From assembly GCA_019359445.1 (NCBI GenBank), contig JAHHHJ010000010.1:1-64000 (forward strand): a stretch of 64,000 nt of DNA, read 5' to 3'. How positions within the stretch are numbered: the stretch's first letter is position 1; every line of letters begins with the position of its first letter. Source of the DNA: Kastovskya adunca ATA6-11-RM4 (GTDB lineage Bacteria > Cyanobacteriota > Cyanobacteriia > Cyanobacteriales > Coleofasciculaceae). The position numbers and the translations under genes are program-made. The notes under the pieces were generated by a model, which was not told the DNA's origin, did not search any database, and saw only the letters and a program-made list of their open reading frames with translations. Of this stretch, positions 43,631 to 53,442 are shown one piece after another.

Positions 43631-43697
43631 GTTTTGTAGTAGGAGTTTTGACTCCTTTGTTGCTTCACTATGTTTATACTACAAACATACTACAAAA
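43631..43697 (-). promoter_or_regulatory. Repeated TTTGTAGTAT-type operator cluster
   Basis: Two tandem 11-bp copies (ATACTACAAAC and ATACTACAAAA, 43676-43697) and one inverted copy (TTTTGTAGTAG, 43632-43642) flank a perfect AGGAGT/ACTCCT hairpin. All are upstream of the small ORF starting at 43627. The 11-bp phasing is one helical turn, as for cooperative repressor binding. Confidence 0.45.
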
Positions 43698-43822
43698 ATG
43701 TCAAGGGTTTTCTAAAACTTTTTTTGTGGTGCTGGTGAATCCCTTGGTTTACTTGGTCAATAAAGTAAAAAGGCGCTCAGTTGAGCACCTTTGTAGTGGG
43801 CTTACTTCAGAAAACTAGGTGC

Positions 43823-44206
43823 TTAGGTTTCTAGAAAGGCGGCATGATTTTGAGATTCTTGCCACAGCTTCAGGAGAAAGAACTCAACAGCGTAATTCAT
43901 CGATGTGACAAAAATACCCGTGTCGCTTTCTGAGTCGGAGGTGAGCCAGGTTCCTTGCAAGCTGACTTCGATGTAGTCAGCATCGCAGGGAGATAAGTCG
44001 ATCGCCTCTTCTTGTTCTCCAGTTCGCTCTAGATGACGCAACTGCGGTAAGTTAGCTGGAAGCAGGAAGGAAGCGGTGCTGGGTTCAACAGCGATCGCTG
44101 TACCGATTCGCATCGCCAGAATGACCCGCGAAGTCACCCACTCTTCTAAAGGTTGAGCCAGATGCTCTAAGGTGAAGTTGTTTTCGGTATAGGTGAGTTT
44201 CAGCAT
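43823..44206 (-). CDS. Conserved hypothetical protein next to HNH gene
   Basis: The 127-residue protein (MLKLTYTENNFTLEHLAQPL; VILAMRIGTAIAVEPSTASF) matches a conserved cyanobacterial hypothetical family as I recall it, usually encoded beside an HNH endonuclease as it is here (19 bp downstream). It has an alternating strand pattern and no signal peptide. Function unknown. Confidence 0.7.
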   Translation of the reverse strand: MLKLTYTENNFTLEHLAQPLEEWVTSRVILAMRIGTAIAVEPSTASFLLPANLPQLRHLERTGEQEEAIDLSPCDADYIEVSLQGTWLTSDSESDTGIFVTSMNYAVEFFLLKLWQESQNHAAFLET

Positions 44207-44225
44207 TTTGCCTGGTGATCTCCTT

Positions 44226-44744
44226 CTATTCCAGGTTTTCTGTCTGTTCGCGCCAGAACTGTTCGGAAAATGCCACGGTAGGGTGGATTGGTGTTCTGGG
44301 TTTTGTGCGTAAGGTCATTCCGGCTTGAGCGGGAGTGCGATCGCCTTTTCGGGAGTTGCACCGTTCGCAGGCTATAACTACGTTGTCCCAGCTATGTTTT
44401 CCGCCTTTTGACTTGGGATTAACGTGATCGAGCGTTAATTTTTTTGTGCTACCGCAGTATTGGCAGGTGTGCTTGTCGCGCCGCAATACTTCTCGGCGGC
44501 TAACAGGCGGGACTTTCCAAACTCGCTCCGCATCAGTAATCGTCAAGCGGATATGGTTAGGTACCAGTAGCACGACACTCGGCGATCGCACAGCAATACT
44601 CTTGCTGTTTGTAAACGAGAGTGGTTCTGCTTTCCCTGTGACGAGTAGGGCGATCGCTCGCTTAATGTTGATGCTTGCTAACGGTAGGTAGTTCTTGGAG
44701 AACACCACCACTGACTGTCCTAAGATGTCTATTGCGCTAGTCAC
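44226..44744 (-). CDS. HNH endonuclease
   Basis: The 172-residue HNH nuclease has zinc-binding pairs CQYCG and CERCN and the catalytic LTLDHVNPKSKGGKHSWDNV segment. An N-terminal domain (VVVFSKNYLPLASINIKRAI) is typical of a stand-alone cyanobacterial subfamily found in nearly all genomes. It is followed closely by its usual partner gene. A role in DNA processing or repair is possible but undefined. Not obviously part of the tRNA array 1 kb away. Confidence 0.87.
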   Translation of the reverse strand: MTSAIDILGQSVVVFSKNYLPLASINIKRAIALLVTGKAEPLSFTNSKSIAVRSPSVVLLVPNHIRLTITDAERVWKVPPVSRREVLRRDKHTCQYCGSTKKLTLDHVNPKSKGGKHSWDNVVIACERCNSRKGDRTPAQAGMTLRTKPRTPIHPTVAFSEQFWREQTENLE

Positions 44745-44758
44745 GGCTAGACTCCTGA

Positions 44759-44797
44759 TAAAAAAAACGCCCCCGTTTCTTGGTCAGAAGCGGGGGC
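44759..44797 (-). terminator. Rho-independent terminator upstream of HNH gene
   Basis: GCCCCCGTTTCT pairs with AGAAGCGGGGGC (one wobble) and is followed on the minus strand by GTTTTTTTTAT. It could end transcription from the frame at 44825-45064 or attenuate the HNH gene. Confidence 0.75.
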
Positions 44798-44824
44798 TGG
44801 AAAAACTTGTGGGGTTTTTTCGTC

Positions 44825-45064
44825 CTATATCGGTACAGTCACTCTGCGCCTGTACCTACCGCTTCGCTGATCTAATTGTGGATTTATACCCGGCAAATCA
44901 CTGACATTACTAACGCTAAAATCAATTCCCGTACCTTTAATAAGCCTGAGTCTGCCATAGCCCTCTATAAACAAAATCTCCACCGACGCTACTGTATTTG
45001 ACCAACCGTGTAGGCGGTTGGCGACAGAGCAGTTGGTGGAGGAAGTAGATATAAGAAGGCTCAC
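44825..45064 (-). CDS. Small hypothetical ORF ahead of a terminator
   Basis: A 79-codon frame from GTG 45064 with no recognised family (IEGYGRLRLIKGTGIDFSVS; PGINPQLDQRSGRYRRR at the C-terminus). The only support is that a strong terminator on the same strand begins 28 bp after its stop. Confidence 0.3.
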   Translation of the reverse strand: MSLLISTSSTNCSVANRLHGWSNTVASVEILFIEGYGRLRLIKGTGIDFSVSNVSDLPGINPQLDQRSGRYRRRVTVPI

Positions 45065-45168
45065 GCTTAGAATTAATTGATTAAAGTATGGGCTGGAAAC
45101 TTGAATCCTAACTTTTAAATACTACACTTGTATTACGAACATGTCCACATATTTTAGAGGAAAAAATC

Positions 45169-45507
45169 ATGATGCGTACAATCAGCCGGACTTCGACCAC
45201 CGACATGGAAGTCACCAGCATTCGTCTGGAACGAGATTTGAAGGAGAAACTCAAAGAACTTTCTGGCAACCAGGGGTATCAGGCACTGATTCGGGATATC
45301 CTCTGGAACTACGTGCAACAGAAGTCTGGCGATTACCGACCTGAGTTTTCCCGTTCCGATATTAGAGCCAGTATAGAGGCAACTGCTCATCGGGACGAGC
45401 GCTGCGTACTCACAGGTCAGTTTATTCAAGAGAACGAGCCAATGTTATTAGGCGTGACGGCAAGTGGGGATTTGGTTCCACTCAGTGTGGAGAGTCTGTC
45501 GAGTTAA
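45169..45507 (+). CDS. Ribbon-helix-helix-like conserved protein
   Basis: The 112-residue protein starts MMRTISRTSTTDMEVTSIRL, followed by ERDLKEKLKELSGNQGYQAL and IRDILWNYVQQKSG. This strand-helix-helix pattern (TSIRLERDLKEKLKEL) is typical of CopG/MetJ-type DNA-binding proteins, joined to a conserved C-terminal segment with DERCVLTGQFIQENEPMLLG. It is well conserved in cyanobacteria as I recall. AGAGGAAAAAATC gives a ribosome-binding site. A GGGCATC/GATGCCC hairpin follows the stop at about 45537. Confidence 0.65.
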   Translation: MMRTISRTSTTDMEVTSIRLERDLKEKLKELSGNQGYQALIRDILWNYVQQKSGDYRPEFSRSDIRASIEATAHRDERCVLTGQFIQENEPMLLGVTASGDLVPLSVESLSS

Positions 45508-46023
45508 ATAACATTGTGTATGTAAATTTAGTCGGGGCATCCTCACCAGATGCCCTGTCATCCCTTATCAATGAGTGGGGTGGTGGAGGCGATCGCACTA
45601 CCTCTATTTTCCCTGTGCGGTTTTCACCTGTGAAATGCGATCGCCTCAAATTCCCGACTTTTTAGACAAGTTGGAGATTTTGCCTTCACGAATTATTTAG
45701 TAAAGGGAATATAGCAGTTGAGCCTAACAGCGTATTGCCACCCAAAAGTTGTTTGATCCCCCTCGCATCCTCCTTTTTAAGGGGGACTTTGATTTCTGTT
45801 CCCCCCTTATTAAGGGGGGCTAGGGGGGATCTCTTACCAAGATGCAAAAGGTTGTCTGATCCCCCTCGCATCCCCCTTAAAAAGGGGGACTAAGATCTCT
45901 GTTCCCCCCTTTTTAACCCTGGCTAGGGGGGATCTCCATGATGCGAAGCCATCTCCTCCGACTTGTGTATACACCGTAGCCTGAGAGAGGGGTTGGGGGA
46001 GAGGTGCTTCAATTCTGAGTAAT
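45508..46023. other. 516-bp repeat-rich intergenic region
   Basis: No gene is seen. It contains a hairpin near 45537-45557, HIP1 sites, and two tandem 77-bp palindromic repeats (45755-45831 and 45858-45934). Confidence 0.5.
45755..45934. repeat. Two tandem 77-bp GATCCCCCT palindromic repeats
   Basis: Each unit begins GATCCCCCTCGCATCC and ends GGCTAGGGGGGATC, so the ends are inverted repeats. Each also has an internal AAGGGGGACT and TTCCCCCCTT. The units are both 77 bp, about 85 percent alike, and separated by 26 bp. Diverged relatives lie near 13963 and 33590. Confidence 0.75.
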
Positions 46024-48816
46024 TTAACTTTCTTGCTCCAAAACTTGAATTTGCGCCCAAAGTTGCGCCCCCAAAGGATGATCTCGCAACTGCTCTAAAC
46101 TAGCCCGACCTTCACTAATTGCAGATACCCAGAATAAGGCTAAATTTTGCCAAGTTCCGACTATATCAGGATGATTTTCCGGCAAGCTGCGCTGAAAGAT
46201 CTCCAAGGCTTGCAGCAACAAGGGTTCCACTTTGCCGTAGTCTCCTTGGGAATAGTAGAGAAGAGCTAAGTTGTTGAGGTGGGTGGCTAACTGCGGGTGA
46301 TCGCGAGGGAGGGAGCGACGACTTATTTTCAAAGCTTTCTGATACAAAAGTTTTGCTTTGCTGTAGTCTCCTTGGGCGCGGTAGAGTTCAGCTAAGTTGT
46401 TGAGGTCGATGGCTATCTCCGGATGGTCGCGAGGGAGGGAGCGACGATTTATTTTCAAAGCTTTCTGATACAAAAGTTTTGCTTTGCCGTAGTCTCCTTG
46501 TGACTTATAGAAATAGGCTAAGTTATTGAGTGGCAGGTTTAACTGCGGATGGTTTGGAGGCAAGGAGCGATGGTTAATCTCTATGGCTTGCAGGTACAAG
46601 GATTCGACATTTTCGTTCTGTCCTAGGGATTTGTAGAGTTCGGCTAAGTTGTTGAGGTGCAGGGCTAGCTGCGGATGATCTTTAGGCAGTGAGCGGCAAT
46701 CTATTACTAAAGCACGCAGAAGTAAGTATTTCGCTCTTCTGTACTGTCCTAGGGATTTGTAGACTGCGGCTAAGTTGTTGAGGCTGACAGCTAACTGTGG
46801 ATGGTTGTAGGGCAGAGAGTGGCGAAGAATATATAAGGCTTTCTGGTACAAGGGTTCGGCTTTGCTGTAGCATCCTTGGGAATAGTAGAGTGCGGCTAAG
46901 TTGTTGAGGCTGAGGGCTAAGCGCGGATGGTTGTAGGGCAGAGAGCGTTTATTGATACCCAAAGCTTGCTTCCACAAGGGTTTGGCGTCGCTGTAGCGTC
47001 CTTGGGAATAGTAGAGAAGAGCTAAGTTGTTGAGGCTGGTAGCAACATCAGGATGATCCGCACTAAGAAGCGATTTCGCTACTTCTGTACATTTCTCTAA
47101 CCAAGGTTCTGCCAGTTGGTAGAATCCTTGACCTTGGTAGAACAAGCCTAAACCTGTAAAAAGCATAATTAAGTCTTCATCACTGAGCCAGTTTGTCAAT
47201 TGGCTTGCCAATTCCTCAAGGTGGGGAATAGCTGGCTTAAGTGACTCAATCAACTCCAGCGTCGGCTGCTGAGGAATTTTCTTTGCCTCTGCCACCATCA
47301 CTGCTGCAAAGGCATGTTTCATCTCATCCGCCTGAGCGAACCCCTCCAACTTCTCCCGAAAAAACTCCCGAATCAACTGATGCAACAGGTAAATCTCCTC
47401 ACCCGCCGCTTGCAGTAAATGCAACTCCTCCAACGCCACTCTGGCATCTTCTAACTCTTCAGCCTCTTCCTCTGGTGCCGCAAATTCTACCAACACCCAA
47501 GGAATCGCAGCCAAGGCAAATAAACTCAGAAAACAGCCCAATTGTTGAGCCTTAAAATTGTCGTTCAACGCTTCCCAACTCAACTCAAAGGCGGCTCTCA
47601 CCCCTCGCTCAGCCGTCATTTCTGATTTTGCTTCTTCCAGAGAAGTGTGCCTGAGTCCCTTGGCTTCTAGGCGCGACAGCATTACTTTCAGAGGCAAACT
47701 ACATCTCTGACTGTCACTGAGATATCGCCCCACCAATTCCAGTGCTAACGGTAAGTAGCCCAGCCGCCGACAGAGTTGTTTAGCATCCTCCAACTCCCCC
47801 TCAATCCGTGCCACATCAGTCAAAAACTTGAGCAAATCCAACGCCGCCACTTCATCTAGCACATCTAGCCGCAGTAGTTGTACGGGTTTTCCCAACTGTC
47901 GCCGTGTCGTCATCAGCACTTTAAAGCGGGTTGGTTCTGGCAAGTAGGGCTTTACCTGTCCGTAATCCGTCACATCATCAATTACCAGCAACACCTCACC
48001 CTCAGCCCAGTGCTGCCAGCAGTACGCCACTTGCTCAGCCAGCGAGAAGTCCTCAAGACTGACATTAGGGAAGAAAAGCCGACGGGCAAATCGCACAAGA
48101 TCGACTGCAAAATCATTAGCAGCCAAGAAGCAAACACCCCCCGGATAAGTTCTCAGGTGTTCCCGCGCATACTGAAGGGCAAGTTCACTTTTCCCCACGC
48201 CCCCCATACCAACAACAGCAGCAGTGATGGCTACCTGAGTGCTTCGCTGCAATAAGTTGTGCAGTTCCTTGAGTGATTCGTCACGCCCAACAAATCGTTC
48301 ACGCTCAACGCCTCGGCGCTTGAGGTTTTCGTAAGGTCTTTTAGTAGGGGGATTTAACTTTGCCCGTTCCCATTCGGGCGGCTGTAGTCAAGGGTTAGGC
48401 GGATAGATGTGCTGATGCTTGCCACCTTGGAACGTTTGACCCCTGTTATCTATGGATTGATAACCTTCTCCACCGTAAACATTCTGGACGCCCTTCGCTT
48501 GTATCTTGTCAATATTAATTTGTTGATGAATCTCTTGTGCCAGCTCCCGCACTTTTTGAGCAAACGCATCATCCTCATCCATTGCAATTTGCAAGTACGC
48601 CGCAACCTGATCTAACTCTGCCTTCGAGCCTTGTTCAAGTTTAGTGAGTGCTTCCTCAGCTTTTGGCTTACCTCTGAGCTTTTGCCAAATATTTTGACGT
48701 AGCTGTTCTAAGTTCTCAATTCCCCCTTCAGTCAGCTTCTCTGCTACGGTTTCAACTGATTTATTGAATGCTAAGGTAGCGATCGCTGCTGCTGTCAATG
48801 TTACAGGTTCCATCAC
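46024..48816 (-). pseudogene. NB-ARC-TPR STAND gene interrupted by one TGA codon
   Basis: The frame from 48816 to 46024 is open except for a TGA at 48388-48390 (codon 143). Before it: a 142-residue N-terminal domain (MMEPVTLTAAAIATLAFNKS; helix ELAQEIHQQI; NVYGGEGYQSI). After it, in the same frame: LQPPEWERAKLNPPTKRPYE, then RERFVGRDESL, NB-ARC P-loop GMGGVGKSE, Walker B VLLVIDDV, and at least eight kinesin-light-chain-type TPRs (SLNNLALLYYSQGRY...). Intact homologues run straight through, so this is one gene broken by a nonsense mutation or rescued by readthrough. No good start codon precedes the NB-ARC part. Confidence 0.8.
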
Positions 48817-49233
48817 TCATCAATACCAGAACTCACTCAGTTGTAGCACCTCTCCCACTCACAGGCTAAAGCCTAAATCGCAGATGTGTAGAGATGTAAT
48901 ATGTTATGCCTCTACATTAGACCTTTTGCAAAAGTCAAAGCCAGATTCCCCGGACTGCGTCCCGCTTCGCTATCAGTCCCCTCTTGGTAAGGGGGGAAGC
49001 AAGAAAAATCTGGCTCCCTCCCCTTACTAAGGGGAGGGTTGGGGAGGGGTCTAGAAGATTTTTGCAAGAAGTCTATGTAGGTATAGAAGTGCAAGATGCG
49101 AAGCTACCCAACGAAAAAGCGATCGCTCTCTTTCCCCTGCCCTGGAAAAAGCGCGATCGCTCCTTTGATTCTAACGTACCTAAATTAGGCTGACCGATCT
49201 AACCCTAGGCTTAACGCCTGCAAGTTAGCTTTC
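48817..49233. other. 417-bp intergenic region with long MITE relative
   Basis: It is the upstream region of the STAND gene and downstream of apcF. It holds the 158-bp MITE-like element and three HIP1 sites near 49110-49160. No gene is supported. Confidence 0.5.
48918..49075. mobile_element. 158-bp relative of the TAGACCTCTTGCA MITE
   Basis: The ends are TAGACCTTTTGCA and TGCAAGAAGTCTA. The right half (AAGGGGAGGGTTGGGGAGGGGTCT) matches copies 1 and 2, and the left half carries about 25 extra bases including CTGCGTCCCGCTTCGC. It is an older or compound member of the family. Confidence 0.7.
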
Positions 49234-49743
49234 TTAAACGTCCTGTTCACTCAACTCGCGAGTCATGTGGTCAAAGGGCTGATCGATAAACGAGGTATCG
49301 TTCACGCCCATTTCTGCCGCCATTGTCTTAACGATATCCTTCATAATCTGGATACCGCGTACAGTGGGAGCAATGGGTACACCCAAGGAATTGTAGGTTT
49401 CCCGCAATCCTTGTAGTACTCTTTGATCCAGCACATAGCTATCTCCAGCAACGAGGGCGTAGCTGGCATAGCGCAGGTAATAATCCATATCCCGCAGACA
49501 GGCAGAATAGCGACGCGTCGTGTAAGCGTTGCCACCCGGACGAATCAACTCTGGCAGTTCTTCAAATAACTGCGAACCCGCCTGCTTGACGATTGACGCA
49601 GCATTGGCATTGATCGCAGTAGCTGCCGTTACTCGTTCTGTTCCGCTTTCAAAGTAAGACTTTAATGAATCAATCGCATTACGATCTAAATAACGACCAG
49701 TGCCGTCATAATTTCTTATGAGAGTTGTAACTGCATCGCGCAT
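49234..49743 (-). CDS. apcF: Allophycocyanin beta-18 subunit
   Basis: ApcF is the beta-18 subunit of the phycobilisome core, replacing one ApcB in the core trimer that contacts photosystems. The 169-residue protein has the normal length. It starts MRDAVTTLIRNYDGTGRYLD and carries the phycocyanobilin-binding Cys82 in RRYSACLRDMDYYLRYASYA, the methylatable Asn72 (GGNAYTTR), and the C-terminal NSLGVPIAPTVRGIQIMKD. It is monocistronic with about 120 bp of upstream sequence before the next gene. Confidence 0.95.
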   Translation of the reverse strand: MRDAVTTLIRNYDGTGRYLDRNAIDSLKSYFESGTERVTAATAINANAASIVKQAGSQLFEELPELIRPGGNAYTTRRYSACLRDMDYYLRYASYALVAGDSYVLDQRVLQGLRETYNSLGVPIAPTVRGIQIMKDIVKTMAAEMGVNDTSFIDQPFDHMTRELSEQDV

Positions 49744-49865
49744 TAAACTGCTCTCCCAACAACAATTTGCAAAACTCTATCTATAAATAATTGCATAGCC
49801 TTGACCAGCAAAGGCGTTAATCGGCAGCAACTTTACCTGAATACACAGATCAATCTGGCATTTTA

Positions 49866-50159
49866 TCAGGAGGCTGTGGCAATGCGATCGCGTGACTTGA
49901 TCCCTGGATGTCCAGCCCCAGCACGTTTTGGAAAATTATTTAACCAACAAATCATCATAGGTTGGGCAAGTAAGTTCAACTCGTGGGGATAGCGCGGCTT
50001 AGGGTCACCCACCAACCAGATCGAAGGAACCATCATCGGGTCGTATTCTGCGATCACAGCCACCACACCCGGTCGAGACTTTAACTCCACCCGCTGTCCG
50101 GCGCGGTATCGGTTAGCTTCTTGCTCCTCAAGAGTTTCATTGCCAAAAATAGAATTCAT
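49866..50159 (-). CDS. Conserved small protein, C-terminus doubtful
   Basis: The 97-residue frame has a recognisable core, RYRAGQRVELKSRPGVVAVI followed by AEYDPMMVPSIWLVGDPKPR. It resembles a family of small cyanobacterial proteins of unknown function with an SH3-like strand pattern. The last 35 residues (LLAQPMMICWLNNFPKRAGA onward) look out of character, so the true end may have been lost by frameshift or deletion near 49980. It is divergent from the glnA control region. Confidence 0.5.
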   Translation of the reverse strand: MNSIFGNETLEEQEANRYRAGQRVELKSRPGVVAVIAEYDPMMVPSIWLVGDPKPRYPHELNLLAQPMMICWLNNFPKRAGAGHPGIKSRDRIATAS

Positions 50160-50671
50160 AATAAATTAGAAAATTATGTAGCTTTTGATACAATTCTATC
50201 GGTAATATGAGCGGCTTGGTCATGGTTTATTAATTTTGCTACAATTTTTAACCTTTCTTCAAACCACAGAAGCGGTCAGAGAGATTCTGTAACCTGGTAT
50301 ACAAAAGTGCAGGTAACGTCTCCTTAGGATGAGTCAGGTATAGAGGAACTTAGGCTTCAAGGAAAGTGGGAATTTACCAAGCAGGGTGTACAAATAGCGA
50401 TCGCCTAGCGGCTTACCCTAGAAAAAATCGCCCATTCACGACCCCTCTAGATGCTAAAGATGCTGACGCCCTTGCCAAAGCATTGAGGTATGAGGTAAAA
50501 AGTGGCAGTTTTTCGCTTACTCAGAGCAAATCTAACCAGCCCCCCTACCCTTTTAGGCTCCAATTTCCCCGTCAGTAGCTATGCCTACTGTTGACCAAAT
50601 CCTATACTTCCGGGCAATATCTTAAATTACTTAGTTCCCTTCACCAGTCACCCCGACCAAAGGAGTCTTTC
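50160..50671. other. 512-bp glnA upstream region
   Basis: It contains the NtcA-type glnA promoter (50289-50330) and a leader of about 340 nt with an AGGAG ribosome-binding site at 50661. A 70-codon frame in the leader (50366-50578) is not believed. No riboswitch was recognised in this leader. Confidence 0.5.
50289..50330 (+). promoter_or_regulatory. NtcA-activated glnA promoter
   Basis: GTAACCTGGTATAC (50289-50302) matches the NtcA consensus GTA-N8-TAC exactly. It is followed after 22 bp by TAGGAT (50325-50330), a TAN3T-type -10. This spacing is the canonical class II NtcA-activated arrangement, in line with nitrogen control of glutamine synthetase. Confidence 0.85.
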
Positions 50672-52096
50672 ATGCCAGAAACCCCCCAAGAAGTCTTGAA
50701 AATGATTCGAGACGAGAACATTAAAATAATTGACCTCAAATTTATTGACATGCCAGGAATCTGGCAGCACTGCTCATTCTACTTCGATCAAATCGACGAA
50801 AATTCCTTTGACGAGGGCGTTCCTTTTGATGGTTCCAGTATTCGGGGTTGGAAATCCATCAATGAATCTGACATGGCAATGGTGCCCGATCCCAAGACAG
50901 CCTGGATCGATCCATTCATGCAAGAAAAAACCCTGAGCATGATTTGCAGCATCAAAGAGCCGCGAACCGGAGAATTCTACGACCGCGATCCCCGTACAAT
51001 TGCGGCAAAAGCCATTGAATTTCTAAACTCTACAGGACTGGGGGACACCGCCTTCTTTGGCCCAGAAGCAGAATTCTTTATCTTTGATGATGTCCGCTTC
51101 GACCAAACAGAAAACACAGGCTACTACTACGTAGACTCCGTTGAGGGACGTTGGAACTCCGGCAAAGAAGAACCCGGCGGTAACCTGGGATACAAACCCC
51201 GTTATAAAGAAGGTTACTTTCCCGTTGCACCCACCGATACGATGCAAGACATGCGTACCGAAATGCTGCTGACGATGGCAGAGTGCGGCGTACCCATTGA
51301 GAAGCACCACCATGAAGTCGCCACAGGTGGACAAAATGAACTCGGTTTCCGCTTTGCTCGTCTGATTGAAGCGGCTGACTACTTGATGACCTATAAGTAT
51401 GTCATCAAAAACGTTGCCAGGAAGTACGGCAAAACCGTTACCTTCATGCCCAAGCCACTGTTTAATGACAACGGTTCTGGGATGCACACCCACCAATCCA
51501 TCTGGAGAGACGGGAAGCCTCTGTTCTGGGAAGAAGGAGGCTATGCCAACATGAGCAAGATGGCATTGCATTACATCGGTGGTATCTTAAAGCACGCTCC
51601 CGCACTATTGGCTCTAACCAACCCCAGCACTAACTCCTACAAACGCTTGGTTCCTGGCTTTGAAGCTCCAGTAAACCTGGCTTACTCCCAAGGTAACCGT
51701 TCTGCCTCCATCCGGATTCCTCTGTCTGGCATGAATCCCAAGGCGAAGCGCTTAGAGTTCCGTTGTCCTGATGCCACCTGCAACCCCTACCTCGCCTTTG
51801 CAGCCATGCTCTGTGCAGGGATTGATGGCATCAAGAACGAAATTGACCCCGGCGAACCCTTAGATGTCGATATCTACGACCTCAGCCCTGAGGAACTGAG
51901 CAAGATTCCTTCTACCCCAGGTTCTCTAGATTTGGCACTAGCCGCTCTGCAAAATGACCATGCCTTCTTAACCAATCCCGGTGTCTTTACAGAAGACTTC
52001 ATTTCTAACTGGATTGAGTACAAGCTCGATAAAGAAGTTAACCCCATGAAGCTGCGTCCTCATCCTCATGAGTTTGCTCTGTACTACGACGTTTAA
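50672..52096 (+). CDS. glnA: Type I glutamine synthetase
   Basis: GlnA assimilates ammonium by making glutamine from glutamate and ATP, and feeds the GS-GOGAT cycle. The 474-residue protein starts [20 protein letters not shown] and shows all class I signatures: [37 protein letters not shown], the ATP motif [16 protein letters not shown] and [12 protein letters not shown] 50672 with AGGAGTCTTTC before it is chosen over the longer frame from 50591. An NtcA promoter lies 340 bp upstream and a strong terminator downstream. Confidence 0.97.
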   Translation: MPETPQEVLKMIRDENIKIIDLKFIDMPGIWQHCSFYFDQIDENSFDEGVPFDGSSIRGWKSINESDMAMVPDPKTAWIDPFMQEKTLSMICSIKEPRTGEFYDRDPRTIAAKAIEFLNSTGLGDTAFFGPEAEFFIFDDVRFDQTENTGYYYVDSVEGRWNSGKEEPGGNLGYKPRYKEGYFPVAPTDTMQDMRTEMLLTMAECGVPIEKHHHEVATGGQNELGFRFARLIEAADYLMTYKYVIKNVARKYGKTVTFMPKPLFNDNGSGMHTHQSIWRDGKPLFWEEGGYANMSKMALHYIGGILKHAPALLALTNPSTNSYKRLVPGFEAPVNLAYSQGNRSASIRIPLSGMNPKAKRLEFRCPDATCNPYLAFAAMLCAGIDGIKNEIDPGEPLDVDIYDLSPEELSKIPSTPGSLDLALAALQNDHAFLTNPGVFTEDFISNWIEYKLDKEVNPMKLRPHPHEFALYYDV

Positions 52097-52230
52097 TAGC
52101 GATCGCCGATTAGGACGAAACGATTAAGACTCCAGGATAAAGGAAGAAGGAAAAATGCGGAAATTCCTCCTTTATCCTGCGTCTTTATCGACTTTTCCCC
52201 TTCTGACTACTTAGTTCATCAGTATTGACC

Positions 52231-52259
52231 CAGCCATCACCTGAGATGGCTGTTTTTTT
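52231..52259 (+). terminator. Rho-independent terminator of glnA
   Basis: CAGCCATC and GATGGCTG form an 8-bp stem with a 6-nt loop, followed by TTTTTTT. It lies about 135 bp after the glnA stop. Confidence 0.85.
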
Positions 52260-52380
52260 AAGTCTAACTTCAGCCGCTATTTAGGCATAATCAGACTTTG
52301 AGCAGAGGAAGCGTTCTCATTTTTTCCGTTACACTTATTTACAGTCAACAAAACTTATTAAAATTCACTAAGCATTTCCC

Positions 52381-53442
52381 ATGTCTGAAACGATAACCAA
52401 ACTGGCTTATCAGTCCTTTCAGCAGGGCAAAAGCTACTTTGGTCTAGCCCACAAGGTAATCAGTTCGCAGCTACTAAACCTGGTTGCTCCCCCAGTTAAT
52501 GAGCTGAAGACTAAACCTGTAGACCCGAAGCTTTTGCTTAAGATTCAGCAAAGACTCAATCAGATCATCGAAACAGATTGGGAGGATTCACAACGGGGCG
52601 TGTATCCCTCCAGCTTGCTTTTTGATAACCCTTGGGAAGACTTCTTTTTGTACTACCCCGCAATATGGCTCGATATGCCGAACATTTGGGAACGTGCCAA
52701 CCAGAAGCGACATCAGGAGTTTTCACCTGACATTCCGACGGCAGGATATCCCAGCTACTACCTGCAAAACTTCCACCATCAAACAGACGGCTACCTTAGC
52801 GATTGGTCTGCCAACCTGTATGACTTGCAGGTAGAAATTCTCTTCAACGGTTCTGCTGATGCCATGCGACGGCGCGTGCTAGCTCCCCTCAAGCAAGGAC
52901 TAAAGGCATTTGACACCGTACCACCGCACCAAATCCGTGTGCTGGATACGGCTTGCGGAACAGGTCGTACCTTGAAGTTTATTCGGGGAATGTTGCCGGA
53001 GGCTTCTTTATTTGGGACGGATTTATCCCCTGCTTACCTGCGGAAGGCAAATCAACTCCTATCGGAAAATCCGGGTGAGTTGCCGCAACTCATACAAGCA
53101 AATGCTGAGGAGTTACCGTACCTGGATAACTACTTCCACGGTATTACTTGTGTTTTCCTCTTCCATGAGTTGCCGCCAGCGGTACGTCAGCGTGTGATTG
53201 AGCAATGCTTCCGCGTCACCCAACCGGGAGGAGTTTTTGTCATCTGTGACTCGATTCAGGCGATTGACTCGCCAGAAATGATGCCAATGATGGAAAATTT
53301 CCCCACCATGTTCCACGAGCCTTACTACAGAAGCTACATCAACGATGACTTGGTAGAGCGTCTGGAAAAAGCAGGGTTTGAGAATATCTCGACGGAAAAT
53401 CACTTTATGAGCAAGTACTGGGTTGCTTATAAGCCTGCGTAA
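52381..53442 (+). CDS. Class I SAM-dependent methyltransferase
   Basis: The 353-residue protein has an extra N-terminal region (about 1-170, with Trp/Tyr-rich segments such as PWEDFFLYYPAIWLDMPNIW). A Rossmann methyltransferase domain follows: motif I VLDTACGTGRTL (about 182-193), ASLFGTDLSPAYL, the post-motif VTQPGGVFVICD and a UbiE/COQ5-like C-terminus. The N-terminal part is typical of a cyanobacterial and plastid subfamily of unknown substrate, often discussed with quinone or lipid methylation. A single gene between glnA and the PGM1-like gene. Confidence 0.82.
   Translation: MSETITKLAYQSFQQGKSYFGLAHKVISSQLLNLVAPPVNELKTKPVDPKLLLKIQQRLNQIIETDWEDSQRGVYPSSLLFDNPWEDFFLYYPAIWLDMPNIWERANQKRHQEFSPDIPTAGYPSYYLQNFHHQTDGYLSDWSANLYDLQVEILFNGSADAMRRRVLAPLKQGLKAFDTVPPHQIRVLDTACGTGRTLKFIRGMLPEASLFGTDLSPAYLRKANQLLSENPGELPQLIQANAEELPYLDNYFHGITCVFLFHELPPAVRQRVIEQCFRVTQPGGVFVICDSIQAIDSPEMMPMMENFPTMFHEPYYRSYINDDLVERLEKAGFENISTENHFMSKYWVAYKPA

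Noticed and set aside
46024-48252. Separate NB-ARC gene starting at TTG 48252
   Set aside because: That start lies inside the NB-ARC domain after the conserved FVGRDESLKELH; the frame upstream is coding and continuous with the 142-residue N-terminal part except for one TGA.
50366-50578. 70-residue ORF in the glnA leader as a possible GS inactivating factor
   Set aside because: The sequence does not resemble IF7 or IF17, has no ribosome-binding site, and lies in the leader transcribed from the NtcA promoter.
51023-51571. 182-residue minus-strand frame
   Set aside because: It is antisense to glnA, which explains its length; its protein has no recognisable pattern.
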